From positions 1-64,000 of the forward strand of contig JAIKXM010000005.1 in assembly GCA_024684085.1 (NCBI GenBank): 64,000 nucleotides of DNA. The letters are read 5' to 3'. Position numbers and translations under genes: made by a program. Each line of letters begins with the position of its first letter. Position 1 is the first letter of the stretch. Source of the stretch: Lachnospiraceae bacterium (GTDB lineage Bacteria; Bacillota; Clostridia; Lachnospirales; Lachnospiraceae). The notes under the pieces are model-generated. The model saw only the letters and a program-made list of their open reading frames with translations, did no database searches and was not told where the DNA came from. Of this stretch, positions 36,691 through 46,356 are shown piece by piece.

Positions 36691-39600
36691 TTATTCTTCA
36701 TAATCCATTTCTTCGTCAAATGATTCTTCATCTTCAACAGCTACAAATTCACCGCTCTCTTCATCAACTTCCTGAGCCTGATAACCATACTCACCAAGTG
36801 ATTCTTCTCCGCGGTCCAATCTGCTCTCATCGCCCATAGTCAGACGATAATCCGGATCGGTATAATCAACTGACTCCAAAATCTCAACTTCGGTTCGATC
36901 TTCGCGAAGGACTCTGACATCAAGTCCCAATGACTGCAACTCCTTAAGCATAACCTTGAATGACTCGGGAATGCCTGCTTCAGGAATATTCTCGCCCTTA
37001 ATGATCGCTTCATAAGTCTTAACACGTCCGATAACATCATCAGACTTTACTGTCAGGATCTCCTGAAGTGTATAAGATGCTCCATAGGCCTCAAGTGCCC
37101 ATACCTCCATTTCACCGAAACGCTGACCACCGAACTGTGCCTTACCACCGAGAGGCTGCTGTGTTACAAGCGAGTAAGGACCGGTTGAACGGGCATGGAT
37201 CTTATCATCAACCAGATGATGCAGCTTAAGATAGTGCATATGGCCGATTGTGACAGGACTGTCAAAATACTCTCCTGTTCTACCGTCACGAAGTCTTACC
37301 TTACCGTCACGTGAGATCGGAACGCCCTTCCATAATTCTCTGTGATCTCTGTTCTCTGAGAGATATTCCATAACCTCAGGAAGAAGTACATCTTTGTACT
37401 TAGCCTCGAACTCTTCCCATGAAGTATTAACATAATCATTGGCAAGATCAAGAGTATCCATGATATCTTTCTCGTCAGCACCGTCAAAGACAGGTGTAGC
37501 AACATTGAATCCCAATGCCTTGGCAGCCAGACTGAGATGGATCTCAAGGACCTGACCGATATTCATACGTGAAGGCACGCCCAAAGGATTAAGGACAATA
37601 TCAAGCGGACGACCGTTAGGAAGATAAGGCATATCCTCTACAGGTAATACACGGGAAACGACACCCTTGTTACCGTGACGACCGGCCATCTTATCGCCGA
37701 CACTGATCTTACGCTTCTGCGCTATATATATTCTGACAGCCTTGCTCACACCGGGAGCAAGATCATCGCCATTCTCTCTTGTGAATACCTTAGCGTCTAC
37801 AACGATACCATATTCACCATGAGGAACCTTAAGCGAAGTATCTCTTACTTCTCTTGCCTTCTCACCGAAGATAGCTCTTAAGAGTCTCTCTTCAGCAGTA
37901 AGCTCTGTCTCACCCTTTGGTGTAACCTTACCTACAAGGATATCACCGGCGCGAACCTCGGCACCGATCCTTATGATACCTCTGTCATCAAGGTCCTTAA
38001 GGGCATCCTCACCGACACCGGGAACATCTCTTGTGATCTCCTCGGGTCCGAGTTTTGTATCTCTTGCTTCAGCCTCATATTCCTCGATATGAACTGAAGT
38101 ATATACATCATCCTGAACAAGTCTCTCTGACAGAAGAACGGCATCCTCGTAATTGTAGCCTTCCCATGTCATGAATCCGATAAGAGGATTCTTACCAAGG
38201 GCAAGCTCGCCACCGTCTGTAGAAGGACCGTCAGCTATAACCTGACCTTCTGCTACACGATCTCCCTTGAATACGATAGGCTTCTGATTGTAGCAGTTAG
38301 ACTGATTGCTTCGTGTGAACTTACTTAATCTGTATGTCTGAAGTTCGCCGTCATCTGTTCTTACCCTGATCTCATCAGAGCATACATATTCGACGGTTCC
38401 TGTCTTATCAGCAACCACGCATACACCTGAGTCAACAGCAGTCTTAACTTCCATACCTGTTCCTACTACAGGAGCCTCGGTAAAGAGAAGGGGCACTGCC
38501 TGACGCTGCATGTTGGAACCCATAAGTGCTCGGTTTGCATCATCATTCTCAAGGAAAGGAATAAGTGCCGTAGCTACCGAGAATACCATTCTGGGTGATA
38601 CGTCCATGTAATCGAACATGGTCTTGGGATATTCCTGAGTTTCTTCCCTGTATCTACCTGATACCGAATTACGAACAAAATGACCCTCGGCATCAAGCCG
38701 CTCATTAGCCTGAGCTACATGATAATTATCCTCATCATCAGCTGTCATATACTTAACTTCATCTGTGACGATAGGATTAAGAGGATCAGTCTTATCGATA
38801 AGACGATAAGGAGCCTCTACAAAACCATATTCATTGATCCTTGCAAATGATGCAAGAGAGTTGATAAGTCCGATGTTAGGACCTTCGGGTGTCTCAATAG
38901 GACACATACGTCCGTAATGAGAATAGTGAACGTCTCGAACCTCGAATCCGGCACGATCTCTTGAAAGACCACCGGGACCTAAGGCAGACAAACGTCTCTT
39001 ATGAGTAAGCTCACCCAGAGGATTGTTCTGATCCATGAACTGTGACAGCTGTGAAGATCCGAAGAACTCCTTAACAGCAGCCTGTACGGGCTTGATATTG
39101 ATAAGTGCCTGAGGAGTAACATCATCAGAATCATGAGTGGTCATTCTCTCTCTTACCACTCTCTCAAGACGGCTGAGACCGATCCTGTACTGATTCTGAA
39201 GAAGTTCACCTACTGCACGTATACGTCTGTTGCCAAGGTGATCGATATCATCATCCTTACCTACACCATACTCAAGATGCATATTGTAGTTAATAGATGC
39301 AAAAATATCTTCCTTTGTTATATGCTTGGGAATAAGATTATGGACATTGCTCTTGATAGCATCCATAAGCTTCTCGGGATCATCACCAAACTCCGAGATA
39401 AGCTCTGAAAGAGCAGGATAATATACGAGTTCGGTAATACCAAGCTGTCTTATATCAACATTATCAAATGAAACCCATGAATTGATATCAACCATGAGGT
39501 TAGAGAGGATCTTAGTCTTACCCTCTTCTGTCTGGAGCCATACACATTCAACTGCGGCATTCTGAATAGTGTCAGCCATCTCGGGAGTTACCTTAACACC

Positions 39601-40536
39601 CGCTTCAGCAAGAACTTCTCCTGTTGAAGGATCAACAACATCCTCTGCCAGAACATGATTACGGATCCTGTTACGGAGCATAAGCTTCTTATTGAACTTA
39701 TAACGTCCGACCTTGGCAAGATCATATCTTCTGGGATCGAAGAACATTGATGTAATAAGATTCTCTGCACTGTCTACGCTGAGAGGCTCACCGGGACGGA
39801 TCTTCTTATATAACTCAAGAAGGCCTTCCTGATAACTGTTGGCTGTATCCTTGGTAAAAGAAGCCTCGATCTTGGGTTCGTCTCCGAACAAAGCCCTGAT
39901 CTCATCATTCGTACCAACACCGAGGGCACGGATAAGAACAGTAATTGGAACCTTACGTGTACGATCCACACGAACATAGAATACATCATTGGCATCGGTT
40001 TCATACTCGAGCCATGCACCTCTGTTAGGGATTACCGTACAAGAGAATAATTCTTTACCGGTTTTATCATGAGAAATTGCATAATATATTCCGGGGGAAC
40101 GAACTAACTGGCTAACAATAACTCGCTCTGCACCATTGATCACAAAAGTACCGGTCTCTGTCATCAACGGCAGATCGCCCATAAAAATCTCATGCTCTGT
40201 GATCTCGCCTTTTTCATTATTGTAAAGGCGCACCCTGACTTTGAGAGGAGCAGCGTATGTTGCATCACGCTCTTTACACTTCTCAATAGAGTATTTAACA
40301 TCATCCTTGCACAACTCAAAATCAACAAATTCCAGACTCAGATGACCTGTGTAATCTGAAATAGGAGAGATATCTCTGAAGACTTCGTTAAGACCTTCAT
40401 CGAGGAACCACTGATAAGAATCCTTCTGGACCTTGATCAGATTAGGCATCTCTAATACCTCTTTTTGTCTTGAGTAACTCATACGTACCTTTTTGCCGCC
40501 ATAGGTAGGTCGTATTCTGTTCTTTTCCATTGACAT
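36691..40536 (-). CDS. rpoB: DNA-directed RNA polymerase subunit beta
   Basis: Encodes 1,281 residues. The rifampicin-binding region [20 protein letters not shown] and [18 protein letters not shown] looks wild type. The C-terminal clamp contains [14 protein letters not shown]-like sequence and an acidic Glu/Asp tail. The start is at [20 protein letters not shown]. An internal promoter and an rplL attenuator precede it. Confidence 0.98.
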   Translation of the reverse strand: MSMEKNRIRPTYGGKKVRMSYSRQKEVLEMPNLIKVQKDSYQWFLDEGLNEVFRDISPISDYTGHLSLEFVDFELCKDDVKYSIEKCKERDATYAAPLKVRVRLYNNEKGEITEHEIFMGDLPLMTETGTFVINGAERVIVSQLVRSPGIYYAISHDKTGKELFSCTVIPNRGAWLEYETDANDVFYVRVDRTRKVPITVLIRALGVGTNDEIRALFGDEPKIEASFTKDTANSYQEGLLELYKKIRPGEPLSVDSAENLITSMFFDPRRYDLAKVGRYKFNKKLMLRNRIRNHVLAEDVVDPSTGEVLAEAGVKVTPEMADTIQNAAVECVWLQTEEGKTKILSNLMVDINSWVSFDNVDIRQLGITELVYYPALSELISEFGDDPEKLMDAIKSNVHNLIPKHITKEDIFASINYNMHLEYGVGKDDDIDHLGNRRIRAVGELLQNQYRIGLSRLERVVRERMTTHDSDDVTPQALINIKPVQAAVKEFFGSSQLSQFMDQNNPLGELTHKRRLSALGPGGLSRDRAGFEVRDVHYSHYGRMCPIETPEGPNIGLINSLASFARINEYGFVEAPYRLIDKTDPLNPIVTDEVKYMTADDEDNYHVAQANERLDAEGHFVRNSVSGRYREETQEYPKTMFDYMDVSPRMVFSVATALIPFLENDDANRALMGSNMQRQAVPLLFTEAPVVGTGMEVKTAVDSGVCVVADKTGTVEYVCSDEIRVRTDDGELQTYRLSKFTRSNQSNCYNQKPIVFKGDRVAEGQVIADGPSTDGGELALGKNPLIGFMTWEGYNYEDAVLLSERLVQDDVYTSVHIEEYEAEARDTKLGPEEITRDVPGVGEDALKDLDDRGIIRIGAEVRAGDILVGKVTPKGETELTAEERLLRAIFGEKAREVRDTSLKVPHGEYGIVVDAKVFTRENGDDLAPGVSKAVRIYIAQKRKISVGDKMAGRHGNKGVVSRVLPVEDMPYLPNGRPLDIVLNPLGVPSRMNIGQVLEIHLSLAAKALGFNVATPVFDGADEKDIMDTLDLANDYVNTSWEEFEAKYKDVLLPEVMEYLSENRDHRELWKGVPISRDGKVRLRDGRTGEYFDSPVTIGHMHYLKLHHLVDDKIHARSTGPYSLVTQQPLGGKAQFGGQRFGEMEVWALEAYGASYTLQEILTVKSDDVIGRVKTYEAIIKGENIPEAGIPESFKVMLKELQSLGLDVRVLREDRTEVEILESVDYTDPDYRLTMGDESRLDRGEESLGEYGYQAQEVDEESGEFVAVEDEESFDEEMDYEE

Positions 40537-40644
40537 TTCACCCCGTTCTTAATATTTATGCACATTTTTTATTGAGCATATGCCAAAAGGCACAAAAAAT
40601 GAAACTATGCCGTTCGCATAGCATACCACAATAGTGCATCATCC

Positions 40645-40674
40645 ATGTTACAACAAGTTCCCCCTCATTGTCAA
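40645..40674 (-). promoter_or_regulatory. Promoter for rpoB-rpoC
   Basis: On the minus strand TTGACA (40669-40674, consensus), an 18-bp spacer and TAACAT (40645-40650) lie about 110 bp upstream of rpoB, just past the rplL hairpin. It gives rpoBC a source of transcription independent of rplJL. Confidence 0.75.
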
Positions 40675-40716
40675 GCAATTTTTGATATACGATCCGACAT
40701 GCCAAAACACAACTTA

Positions 40717-40743
40717 AAAGGCACCGCTTATTGCGGTGCCTTT
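40717..40743 (-). terminator. Attenuator/terminator hairpin between rplL and rpoB
   Basis: Perfect 11-bp stem AAAGGCACCGC (40717-40727) and GCGGTGCCTTT (40733-40743) with a 5-nt loop, 28 bp after the rplL stop. On the minus strand it runs into CTTTTAAGTTGTGTTTTGG. This matches the common partial terminator that lowers rpoBC expression relative to L7/L12. Confidence 0.8.
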
Positions 40744-40771
40744 GACAAACCTGATAATATAGGATCTTAAA

Positions 40772-41143
40772 TTACTTAAGAGTAACCTTAGCGCCTTCAG
40801 CCTCAAGCTTAGCCTTGATATCCTCAGCCTCAGCCTTAGCTGCGCCTTCCTTAAGCATCTTAGGAGCTGCATCAACGAGATCCTTTGCTTCCTTAAGACC
40901 AAGACCTGTAGCCTCACGTACAACCTTGATAACCTTAACCTTGTTAGGACCAACCTCTGTTAACTCAACATCAAATGAATCCTTCTCTTCTGCTGCTTCT
41001 GCAGGACCTGCTGCTGCTACAACAACACCTGCTGCTGCAGATACGCCGAACTCTTCCTCACAAGCCTTAACTAAATCGTTAAGCTCTAATACTGTTAACT
41101 CCTTGATAGCATCTAAAATATCCTGTGTAGATAACTTTGCCAT
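40772..41143 (-). CDS. rplL: 50S ribosomal protein L7/L12
   Basis: Encodes 123 residues from [16 protein letters not shown] (ATG 41141-41143). N-terminal dimerisation domain, Ala-rich hinge (about 36-52), and C-terminal factor-binding domain with [20 protein letters not shown]. Recruits translational GTPases. Confidence 0.98.
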   Translation of the reverse strand: MAKLSTQDILDAIKELTVLELNDLVKACEEEFGVSAAAGVVVAAAGPAEAAEEKDSFDVELTEVGPNKVKVIKVVREATGLGLKEAKDLVDAAPKMLKEGAAKAEAEDIKAKLEAEGAKVTLK

Positions 41144-41261
41144 AATTATGACTCCTTTCTGAATTGAGGATAACCTCATCGATTATATTTGTTTTCAATG
41201 TCTTATCTTAAAAAAGATAAGTTTTACGTGACGGCTGTAACTTCACCGTCTCTGACCCACC

Positions 41262-41861
41262 TTATGCCTCTGCAGGTGCCTCTGCCTCTGCTGCAGGAGC
41301 CTCAGCTGCTGCCTCTTCGGCTACAGGTGCTTCTGCTGTTGCTTCTTCTGCTGCTGCAGGTGCTTCTACTGCTGAAGCGCCGCCTTTCTCAGCAAGCTGA
41401 TTCATGCAACGAGCAAAATTGGTGATAGGTGACTGAATGCTGCCAAGCAACTTAGACAGTAACTCTTCACGTGAAGGAATAGCGGAAATAGTCTTCATTC
41501 CGTCTGCATCATATAAGCATCCTTCTACAACACCGGCCTTAATCTCAAGCTTATCAGCTGTCTTAGCGAACTTAGCAAGTACTCTTGCAGGAGCTGTTGC
41601 ATCTGTAGTAGAAATAGCTACAGCGCTGGGTCCTTCAAGATAAGGGGCAAGTGCCTCGAAGTCTGTGCCCTTAAATGCAAAGTTCATCATTGTGTTCTTG
41701 TACACCTTGTAAGTGATTCCTGCTTCACGAAGTTCCTTACGTAACTTAGTGTCCTGCTCAACCGTAAGTCCACGATAGTCAACAAGTACTACTGACTGTG
41801 CGTCCTTGATCGATGCTGAAATCTCCTCAACGATTGGCTTCTTAATCTCAACCTTTGCCAT
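41262..41861 (-). CDS. rplJ: 50S ribosomal protein L10 with Ala/Glu-rich C-terminal tail
   Basis: Encodes 199 residues from MAKVEIKKPIVEEISASIKD (ATG 41859-41861, GGAGG upstream). The core (VDYRGLTVEQDTKLRKELRE, YKVYKNTMM) is standard. The last 30 residues are a low-complexity Ala/Glu/Pro tail, making the protein longer than the usual 165-175. L10 carries the L7/L12 stalk and autoregulates through the leader upstream. Confidence 0.97.
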   Translation of the reverse strand: MAKVEIKKPIVEEISASIKDAQSVVLVDYRGLTVEQDTKLRKELREAGITYKVYKNTMMNFAFKGTDFEALAPYLEGPSAVAISTTDATAPARVLAKFAKTADKLEIKAGVVEGCLYDADGMKTISAIPSREELLSKLLGSIQSPITNFARCMNQLAEKGGASAVEAPAAAEEATAEAPVAEEAAAEAPAAEAEAPAEA

Positions 41862-41894
41862 TTTTCTCCTCCTATTAGATTTATTAGCCGAATA

Positions 41895-42029
41895 GAAGTT
41901 CAATAAAATAAAAAGCCCTTCTGCCATAAGAACAGAAAGGACTTATCAATTCATGATTCCATTCCTCGGTAGGCGCATCAAAAGTCTTACTGACCCAAAG
42001 GTCAACCTACTGTCTTCGGCACAATTGAC
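41895..42029 (-). ncRNA. L10 leader (ribosomal protein autoregulatory RNA)
   Basis: The region between promoter and rplJ shows the layout of the bacterial L10 leader: an upstream structured part with the complementary ACTGACCC/AAAGGTCA and CGGTAGGC-type segments (about 41969-42020), then a terminator hairpin. Binding of the L10(L12)4 complex would control read-through. Identified by pattern and position. Confidence 0.75.
41914..41943 (-). terminator. Attenuator hairpin in the L10 leader
   Basis: Stem AGCCCTTCTG (41914-41923) against CAGAAAGGACT (41933-41943), allowing one G-U pair and a bulge. On the minus strand it is followed by TTTTTATTTTATTG, a good U-tract, about 50 bp upstream of rplJ. 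Confidence 0.8.
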
Positions 42030-42059
42030 ATCCTAACACACCAAACACACCGATGTCAA
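42030..42059 (-). promoter_or_regulatory. Promoter for rplJ-rplL
   Basis: On the minus strand TTGACA (42054-42059, consensus), an 18-bp spacer and TAGGAT (42030-42035). Transcription starts near 42023 and passes through the L10 leader. Confidence 0.75.
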
Positions 42060-42096
42060 CACCAAAATACGAATATTCGACGATATTCAGTCTTGA

Positions 42097-43359
42097 TCAC
42101 TTTAACGTCACAACGCCGTCCTGATCGATATAGACATTCACAGAGATGCTTCTCATATACTGCAATATCCTATCCCGCTCCGTACCGGTTGCAAGTATGG
42201 TCTTACACCCTGACTGCACCGCAGGAATGAATCTTATCTGTGATCCGTCTTCCGTAAGGTTCACCTCCAGAAGACAGGTATCAAGAGTCTTACTGTTGAA
42301 CCAGTAATTACCCATACTGTATATAACCGGAACACCTTTGACATTATCCAGTCTCTGTAATATGTGCGGATGGTCACCTATGATAAGATCCGCACCGGAA
42401 GATGCAAGCTTACCGGCAAGATCGACCTGCGCCCAGTCAATATCTGTAACGGATTCGGTCCCCCAGTGAATATATGCGATCACATAGTCATACTCAGATT
42501 TCAGTTCCTCTACCTGCCGGCATATCGTATCGTCATACCAGCATCTGTAGGTTCCCGGACTGCTCTCAGTGGCGCCCTTAGTATCCGGATGATCCAAGCG
42601 TTCGATCTGAGTCGCGGAGACTATTGCCACTTTTCTATCTCCGCATACCACAGTGATCGGGTGAGATGCATCACTTATATCAAGTCCACCTCCGGTATAG
42701 ATGATACCTGCATCATTCAATACGGCACACGTATCTCTGAGACTCACCTCGCCGTAATCATAGCAATGATTGTTGGCAAGCGTTACGGCATCAACCCCCA
42801 TGTCACCATATATTGAAACGCTCTGCGGTTTTGCCCTGAATGTAAACTGCTTTCCTTCCAGCGGTTCGCCCCTATCGGAGAAAGTGAACTCATTATTGAC
42901 CATAAGGAAGCTGCTGTTATTCATAAGATCAATGACATCTGTGTCAAAAATCGCATCTATCCTTCGACCGGAATCATTATAGACTGCCATATTGGTATAG
43001 CCTTCGGCGAATGACACGTCACCGGTAAATAAAAGCGAATATTCGCCGTCTGCATCCGGAGATGCAACAAATGTATTGGAAGCGATATCCACAGGTACGA
43101 ATTCTCCGCCCACATCACCTGCACCATCGCTGCCGGAATTGCTTTCTTTATCACCAACCGCATCGGCTGTATCTTCACCTTTGCCGTATATGATATCCTC
43201 GAATATCACATCCTGAAGGACAACATCAGCCCCATCGCTGTTACCTTTAATATGTATAATAGCCAAGACAGAGAACCCTAATGTCAGTACAGCTACAAGT
43301 GTCAGAAAAAACACAAGCCATACTGCACTTCCTCGTCCTCCGGAGGTATTCCTACCCAT
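42097..43359 (-). CDS. CapA-family putative metallophosphatase, membrane-anchored
   Basis: Encodes 420 residues. One N-terminal membrane segment (about 13-35), an acidic Gly/Asp-rich linker, and a CapA/PGA_cap domain (about 105-400). Family motifs: LLFTGDVSFAEGY, ANNHCYDYG, GTESVTDIDWAQV, DLIIGDHPHILQ and VIYSMGNYWFN. CapA relatives act in poly-gamma-glutamate export/anchoring or as calcineurin-like phosphoesterases. The substrate here is unknown and no capB/capC are nearby. It separates rplA from rplJ, normally neighbours. Confidence 0.88.
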   Translation of the reverse strand: MGRNTSGGRGSAVWLVFFLTLVAVLTLGFSVLAIIHIKGNSDGADVVLQDVIFEDIIYGKGEDTADAVGDKESNSGSDGAGDVGGEFVPVDIASNTFVASPDADGEYSLLFTGDVSFAEGYTNMAVYNDSGRRIDAIFDTDVIDLMNNSSFLMVNNEFTFSDRGEPLEGKQFTFRAKPQSVSIYGDMGVDAVTLANNHCYDYGEVSLRDTCAVLNDAGIIYTGGGLDISDASHPITVVCGDRKVAIVSATQIERLDHPDTKGATESSPGTYRCWYDDTICRQVEELKSEYDYVIAYIHWGTESVTDIDWAQVDLAGKLASSGADLIIGDHPHILQRLDNVKGVPVIYSMGNYWFNSKTLDTCLLEVNLTEDGSQIRFIPAVQSGCKTILATGTERDRILQYMRSISVNVYIDQDGVVTLK

Positions 43360-43473
43360 AATAACACCCCTGTTTCCCTTTTATCTGTTCATTTTTACCA
43401 AATCAACTATATCATATACCGGGCACTTTTTCTATTCAGCATACAGACTTACTGTTTTCAGAACAAAATCCGC

Positions 43474-43658
43474 GTTACTGTTCACAGGTATCTGTCCACT
43501 ACAGGAAATATATTCACCGAAACGGCGCTCTCGCTCCGATGTAAGCGTAACGGATACTAAGCTCGGCTTTGCCTCGCTAAGTACCGACGTTTGACTAGGC
43601 GTTTCTTGTGAATATATTTCCTTTAGCTATTCACATTAACACAAGTGTGAACAGTAAC
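43474..43658 (+). mobile_element. MITE-like element, copy 2
   Basis: 185 bp from GTTACTGTTCACA to TGTGAACAGTAAC. The inner stem is CTACAGGAAATATATTCAC against GTGAATATATTTCCTTTAG (one mismatch). The core carries the GTACCGACGTTTGACTAGGCG variant shared with copy 1. Flanking octamers AAATCCGC (43466-43473) and GAGTCCGC (43659-43666) match at 6 of 8 positions, suggesting a decayed target duplication. The 480-bp gap 43360-43839 holds this element and the hairpins at 43730-43816. Confidence 0.9.
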
Positions 43659-43729
43659 GAGTCCGCAAGCGGACTTCGAGTCCTCCATCCCTTCACTCCT
43701 GAGGGGAGCACAGCGGACGAAAGGCGCGC

Positions 43730-43794
43730 GAGTGCGCTTCCTTAGCGGAGCGTCTTTCTTGTGTAATAGGAATTATCCTATTACACAAGAAAGA
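43730..43794. repeat. Second dispersed hairpin repeat, copy a
   Basis: The segment GAGTGCGCTTCCTTAGCGGA followed by GCGT and a perfect 19-bp inverted repeat (43753-43771 with 43776-43794) closely matches 48758-48820, where the hairpin is degenerate. Both copies touch a transcription terminator. Confidence 0.7.
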
Positions 43795-43816
43795 CCGGAG
43801 AATGATCTCCGGTCTT
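43791..43816 (-). terminator. Terminator after rplA
   Basis: Perfect 11-bp stem AAGACCGGAGA (43791-43801) and TCTCCGGTCTT (43806-43816) with a 4-nt loop, 24 bp past the rplA stop. On the minus strand the stem runs into TTTCTTGTG. Its left arm shares 4 bp with the neighbouring 19-bp hairpin, so the two stems cannot be complete at once. Confidence 0.8.
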
Positions 43817-43839
43817 AATCTTACATCACTATATACAGA

Positions 43840-44529
43840 TTAGAACTTAACTGTTGAAACCTTAACGCCGGGTCCCATTGTACAAGCCAATGTAATGCTC
43901 TTAAGGTACTGACCCTTAAGTGTAGCAGGCTTAGCCTTAACGATGGCTGCCATAAGTGCATCAAAGTTCTCCTTAAGCTTGTCCTCGTCGAAAGAAACCT
44001 TACCAACGGGAACATGAATGATATTAGCCTTATCAAGACGATACTCGATCTTACCGGCCTTAATATCAGCGATAGCCTTAGTAACATCCATTGTTACTGT
44101 ACCGGCCTTGGGGTTAGGCATAAGACCCTTAGGTCCGAGAACCTTACCAAGTCTACCAACAACACCCATCATATCAGGTGTAGCAACAACTACATCGAAA
44201 TCGAACCAGCCTTCATTCTGAATCTTGGGAATGAGTTCCTCACCACCAACGAAATCAGCGCCGGCTGCCTGAGCTTCATCAAGCTTGGTACCCTTAGCGA
44301 ATACCAGAACCTTAACATCTTTACCTGTACCATTGGGAAGTACTACGGCGCCACGGATCTGCTGATCAGCATGACGTCCGTCACATCCTGTACGGATATG
44401 TACTTCAACTGTCTCATCAAACTTAGCGGTTGCTGTCTTCTTAACAACGCTGATAGCCTCATCGGGCTCATATACTACTGAGCGATCTACTAATTTAGCA
44501 GCCTCAGCATATTTCTTACCATGCTTCAT
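43840..44529 (-). CDS. rplA: 50S ribosomal protein L1
   Basis: Encodes 229 residues of the L1 stalk protein. Conserved [40 protein letters not shown] and GTVTMDV. L1 helps release deacylated tRNA and often autoregulates rplKA. Lies 15 bp after rplK. Confidence 0.98.
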   Translation of the reverse strand: MKHGKKYAEAAKLVDRSVVYEPDEAISVVKKTATAKFDETVEVHIRTGCDGRHADQQIRGAVVLPNGTGKDVKVLVFAKGTKLDEAQAAGADFVGGEELIPKIQNEGWFDFDVVVATPDMMGVVGRLGKVLGPKGLMPNPKAGTVTMDVTKAIADIKAGKIEYRLDKANIIHVPVGKVSFDEDKLKENFDALMAAIVKAKPATLKGQYLKSITLACTMGPGVKVSTVKF

Positions 44530-44544
44530 ATCTTACCTCCTAAA

Positions 44545-44970
44545 TTAGTCTTCTACTGTAATACCCATACTTCTGGCTGTACCGGCGATCATGCTCATAG
44601 CTGCCTCGATTGATGCAGCGTTAAGATCGGGCATCTTCAGCTCAGCGATCTCACGGATCTTATCCTTAGAGATCTTAGCAACCTTAGTCTTGTTAGGCAC
44701 GCCTGAACCTGACTTAATATTGCAAGCCTTCTTAAGTAAAACAGCAGCAGGTGGAGTCTTAGTAACGAAGCTGAAACTTCTGTCTGCATATACTGTGATT
44801 ACAACAGGAATGATCAAATCACCCTTGTCTGCTGTAATGGCGTTGAACTGCTTGGTGAACTCAACGATATTAACACCGTGCTGACCAAGAGCAGGTCCAA
44901 CCGGGGGTGCTGGTGTAGCTTTACCAGCAGGGATCTGTAACTTAATGTATCCTTCTACTTTCTTTGCCAT
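44545..44970 (-). CDS. rplK: 50S ribosomal protein L11
   Basis: Encodes 141 residues. Conserved [20 protein letters not shown] with the proline-rich loop, and the C-terminal [10 protein letters not shown]. Part of the GTPase-associated centre. It is 126 bp downstream of nusG. Confidence 0.98.
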   Translation of the reverse strand: MAKKVEGYIKLQIPAGKATPAPPVGPALGQHGVNIVEFTKQFNAITADKGDLIIPVVITVYADRSFSFVTKTPPAAVLLKKACNIKSGSGVPNKTKVAKISKDKIREIAELKMPDLNAASIEAAMSMIAGTARSMGITVED

Positions 44971-45096
44971 GATTGGCTCCTCCTATTAAATATATTGTGG
45001 TATGGGATAGGGACCCTCCCACGTGATAATCGGGATATACCCGTTTATACCGTAATACAACCGTGCGTACCGACAATGGCACCTCGCACTCTCTTA

Positions 45097-45612
45097 CTAC
45101 ATACTTCTAACTTCTTCAAAACTGATATCAACAGGTGTCTCTCTGCCAAAGAGTTCAACATTGATAGTAACCGACTGCTTGCTGTAATCGATCTTCTGCA
45201 CACGTCCGACAATGTCCTTCCATGCGCCTGCAACAACAACAACCGAATCACCTTCATTGAAGTCAATGGAAACATTCTCTGTCTTGATACCAAGCGGCTT
45301 CATCTCAGCTTCAGTCAACGGAACCGGCTTGCTTCCGGGTCCAACGAAACCTGTTACTCCTCTGGTGTTACGTACTACATACCATGTCTCATCATTCATG
45401 ACCATGTTAACAAGTACATATCCGGGGAACAGCTTCTTCTGAACTGTCTTATGAACGCCATTTCTCACCTCAACGACTTCTTCCAACGGAACACGAACTT
45501 CCAGAATCGTATCCTCTAAGTGTCTGTTGGCAATTGTCTTCTCAAGGTCAGCTTTAACCTTATTCTCATAACCGGAATAAGTATGGGCTACATACCAATT
45601 AGCTTCTGCCAT
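45097..45612 (-). CDS. nusG: Transcription termination/antitermination factor NusG
   Basis: Encodes 171 residues from the ATG at 45610-45612 (MAEANWYVAHTYSGYENKV). An in-frame TTG two codons upstream is less likely because GAGG lies about 9 bp from the ATG. The NGN domain is followed by a KOW domain with NEGDSVVVVAGAWKDIVGRV. NusG links RNA polymerase to Rho and to ribosomal S10. Confidence 0.97.
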   Translation of the reverse strand: MAEANWYVAHTYSGYENKVKADLEKTIANRHLEDTILEVRVPLEEVVEVRNGVHKTVQKKLFPGYVLVNMVMNDETWYVVRNTRGVTGFVGPGSKPVPLTEAEMKPLGIKTENVSIDFNEGDSVVVVAGAWKDIVGRVQKIDYSKQSVTINVELFGRETPVDISFEEVRSM

Positions 45613-45633
45613 AATCAAACAACCTCACTAACA

Positions 45634-45831
45634 CTAAGATAACAAACTAATACCAAACTGAAGAATATAATCAAGCACTGTGATCAACAGACCGACAACA
45701 ACCGTAACTGCAACAACAGCGATCGTCTGCTTAGCAAGCAATTCTTTGCTGGGCCATGTAATCTTAGACCATTCAGCCTTGACACCTTCGAAGAAGCCTA
45801 CCTTATTCTCTTTCTTAGCGGAATCACTCAT
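45634..45831 (-). CDS. secE: Preprotein translocase subunit SecE
   Basis: Encodes 65 residues, the short Gram-positive form: an amphipathic helix with GVKAEWSKITWPSKELLAKQ and one membrane segment (about 40-62). Clamps SecY. The start overlaps the rpmG stop in TAATG. Confidence 0.97.
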   Translation of the reverse strand: MSDSAKKENKVGFFEGVKAEWSKITWPSKELLAKQTIAVVAVTVVVGLLITVLDYILQFGISLLS

Positions 45832-45980
45832 TATTTTGTCTCCTTGTGTAATGTATGAGCCTTACAGAATCTACAATACTTCTTTGTCTCCATACGATCA
45901 GGATGAGCCTTCTTATCCTTGGTTGTATTGTAGTTACGCTGCTTGCACTCTGTACATGCCAATGTAATTCTTGTACGCAT
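45831..45980 (-). CDS. rpmG: 50S ribosomal protein L33, zinc-binding form
   Basis: A 49-residue protein (ATG 45978-45980, TAA 45831-45833), too short for routine ORF finding. Begins [17 protein letters not shown] and carries the zinc ligands CxxC at residues 9-12 and 36-39 (CRFC). GGAGG precedes the start. First gene of rpmG-secE-nusG-rplK-rplA. Confidence 0.97.
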   Translation of the reverse strand: MRTRITLACTECKQRNYNTTKDKKAHPDRMETKKYCRFCKAHTLHKETK

Positions 45981-46046
45981 ATCTTCACCTCCACGCTATC
46001 GTGTTTATTGCATAAAAAAAAGACCTAAAACTTGTCTTGCCTTAAT

Positions 46047-46075
46047 AATGTACCATACAGTCTGACCTTAGTCAA
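46047..46075 (-). promoter_or_regulatory. Promoter for rpmG-secE-nusG
   Basis: On the minus strand TTGACT (46070-46075), 17-bp spacer, TACATT (46047-46052), about 70 bp upstream of rpmG. A repeat element ends 31 bp upstream of the -35 box. The 376-bp gap 45981-46356 holds this promoter and the element. Confidence 0.8.
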
Positions 46076-46106
46076 CATCTTTTTAACGAAGACGAACGGC
46101 TTTTTT

Positions 46107-46292
46107 GTTACTGTTCACACCCGTGTTTTTGTAAATAGCTACAGGAAATATATTCACTATAAACGCCTATGTGGGCGTCGGCACTTAGCGAGGCAAAGCG
46201 TAAGCTTAGTGTCCGCTACGCTCACATCGGAGCGAGAGCGCCGTTTCGGTGAATATATTTCCTGTAGCGGACAGACACCTGTGAACAGTAAC
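46107..46292 (-). mobile_element. MITE-like element, copy 3, with perfect target duplication
   Basis: 186 bp between GTTACTGTTCACA and TGTGAACAGTAAC, reversed relative to copies 2, 4 and 5. The inner stem CTACAGGAAATATATTCAC / GTGAATATATTTCCTGTAG is perfect. The flanks GCTTTTTT (46099-46106) and GCTTTTTT (46293-46300) are an exact 8-bp direct repeat, the mark of transposition. Confidence 0.95.
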
Positions 46293-46356
46293 GCTTTTTT
46301 AACAAAGACGGATGGCCAAGATCAGACTTTTTCCCGGGACCGGTTCTTTTTTGATA

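Noticed and set aside
36691-40536. Rifampicin-resistance change in rpoB
   Set aside because: The rifampicin-binding segment keeps the usual residues. The small differences from E. coli are ordinary clostridial variation.
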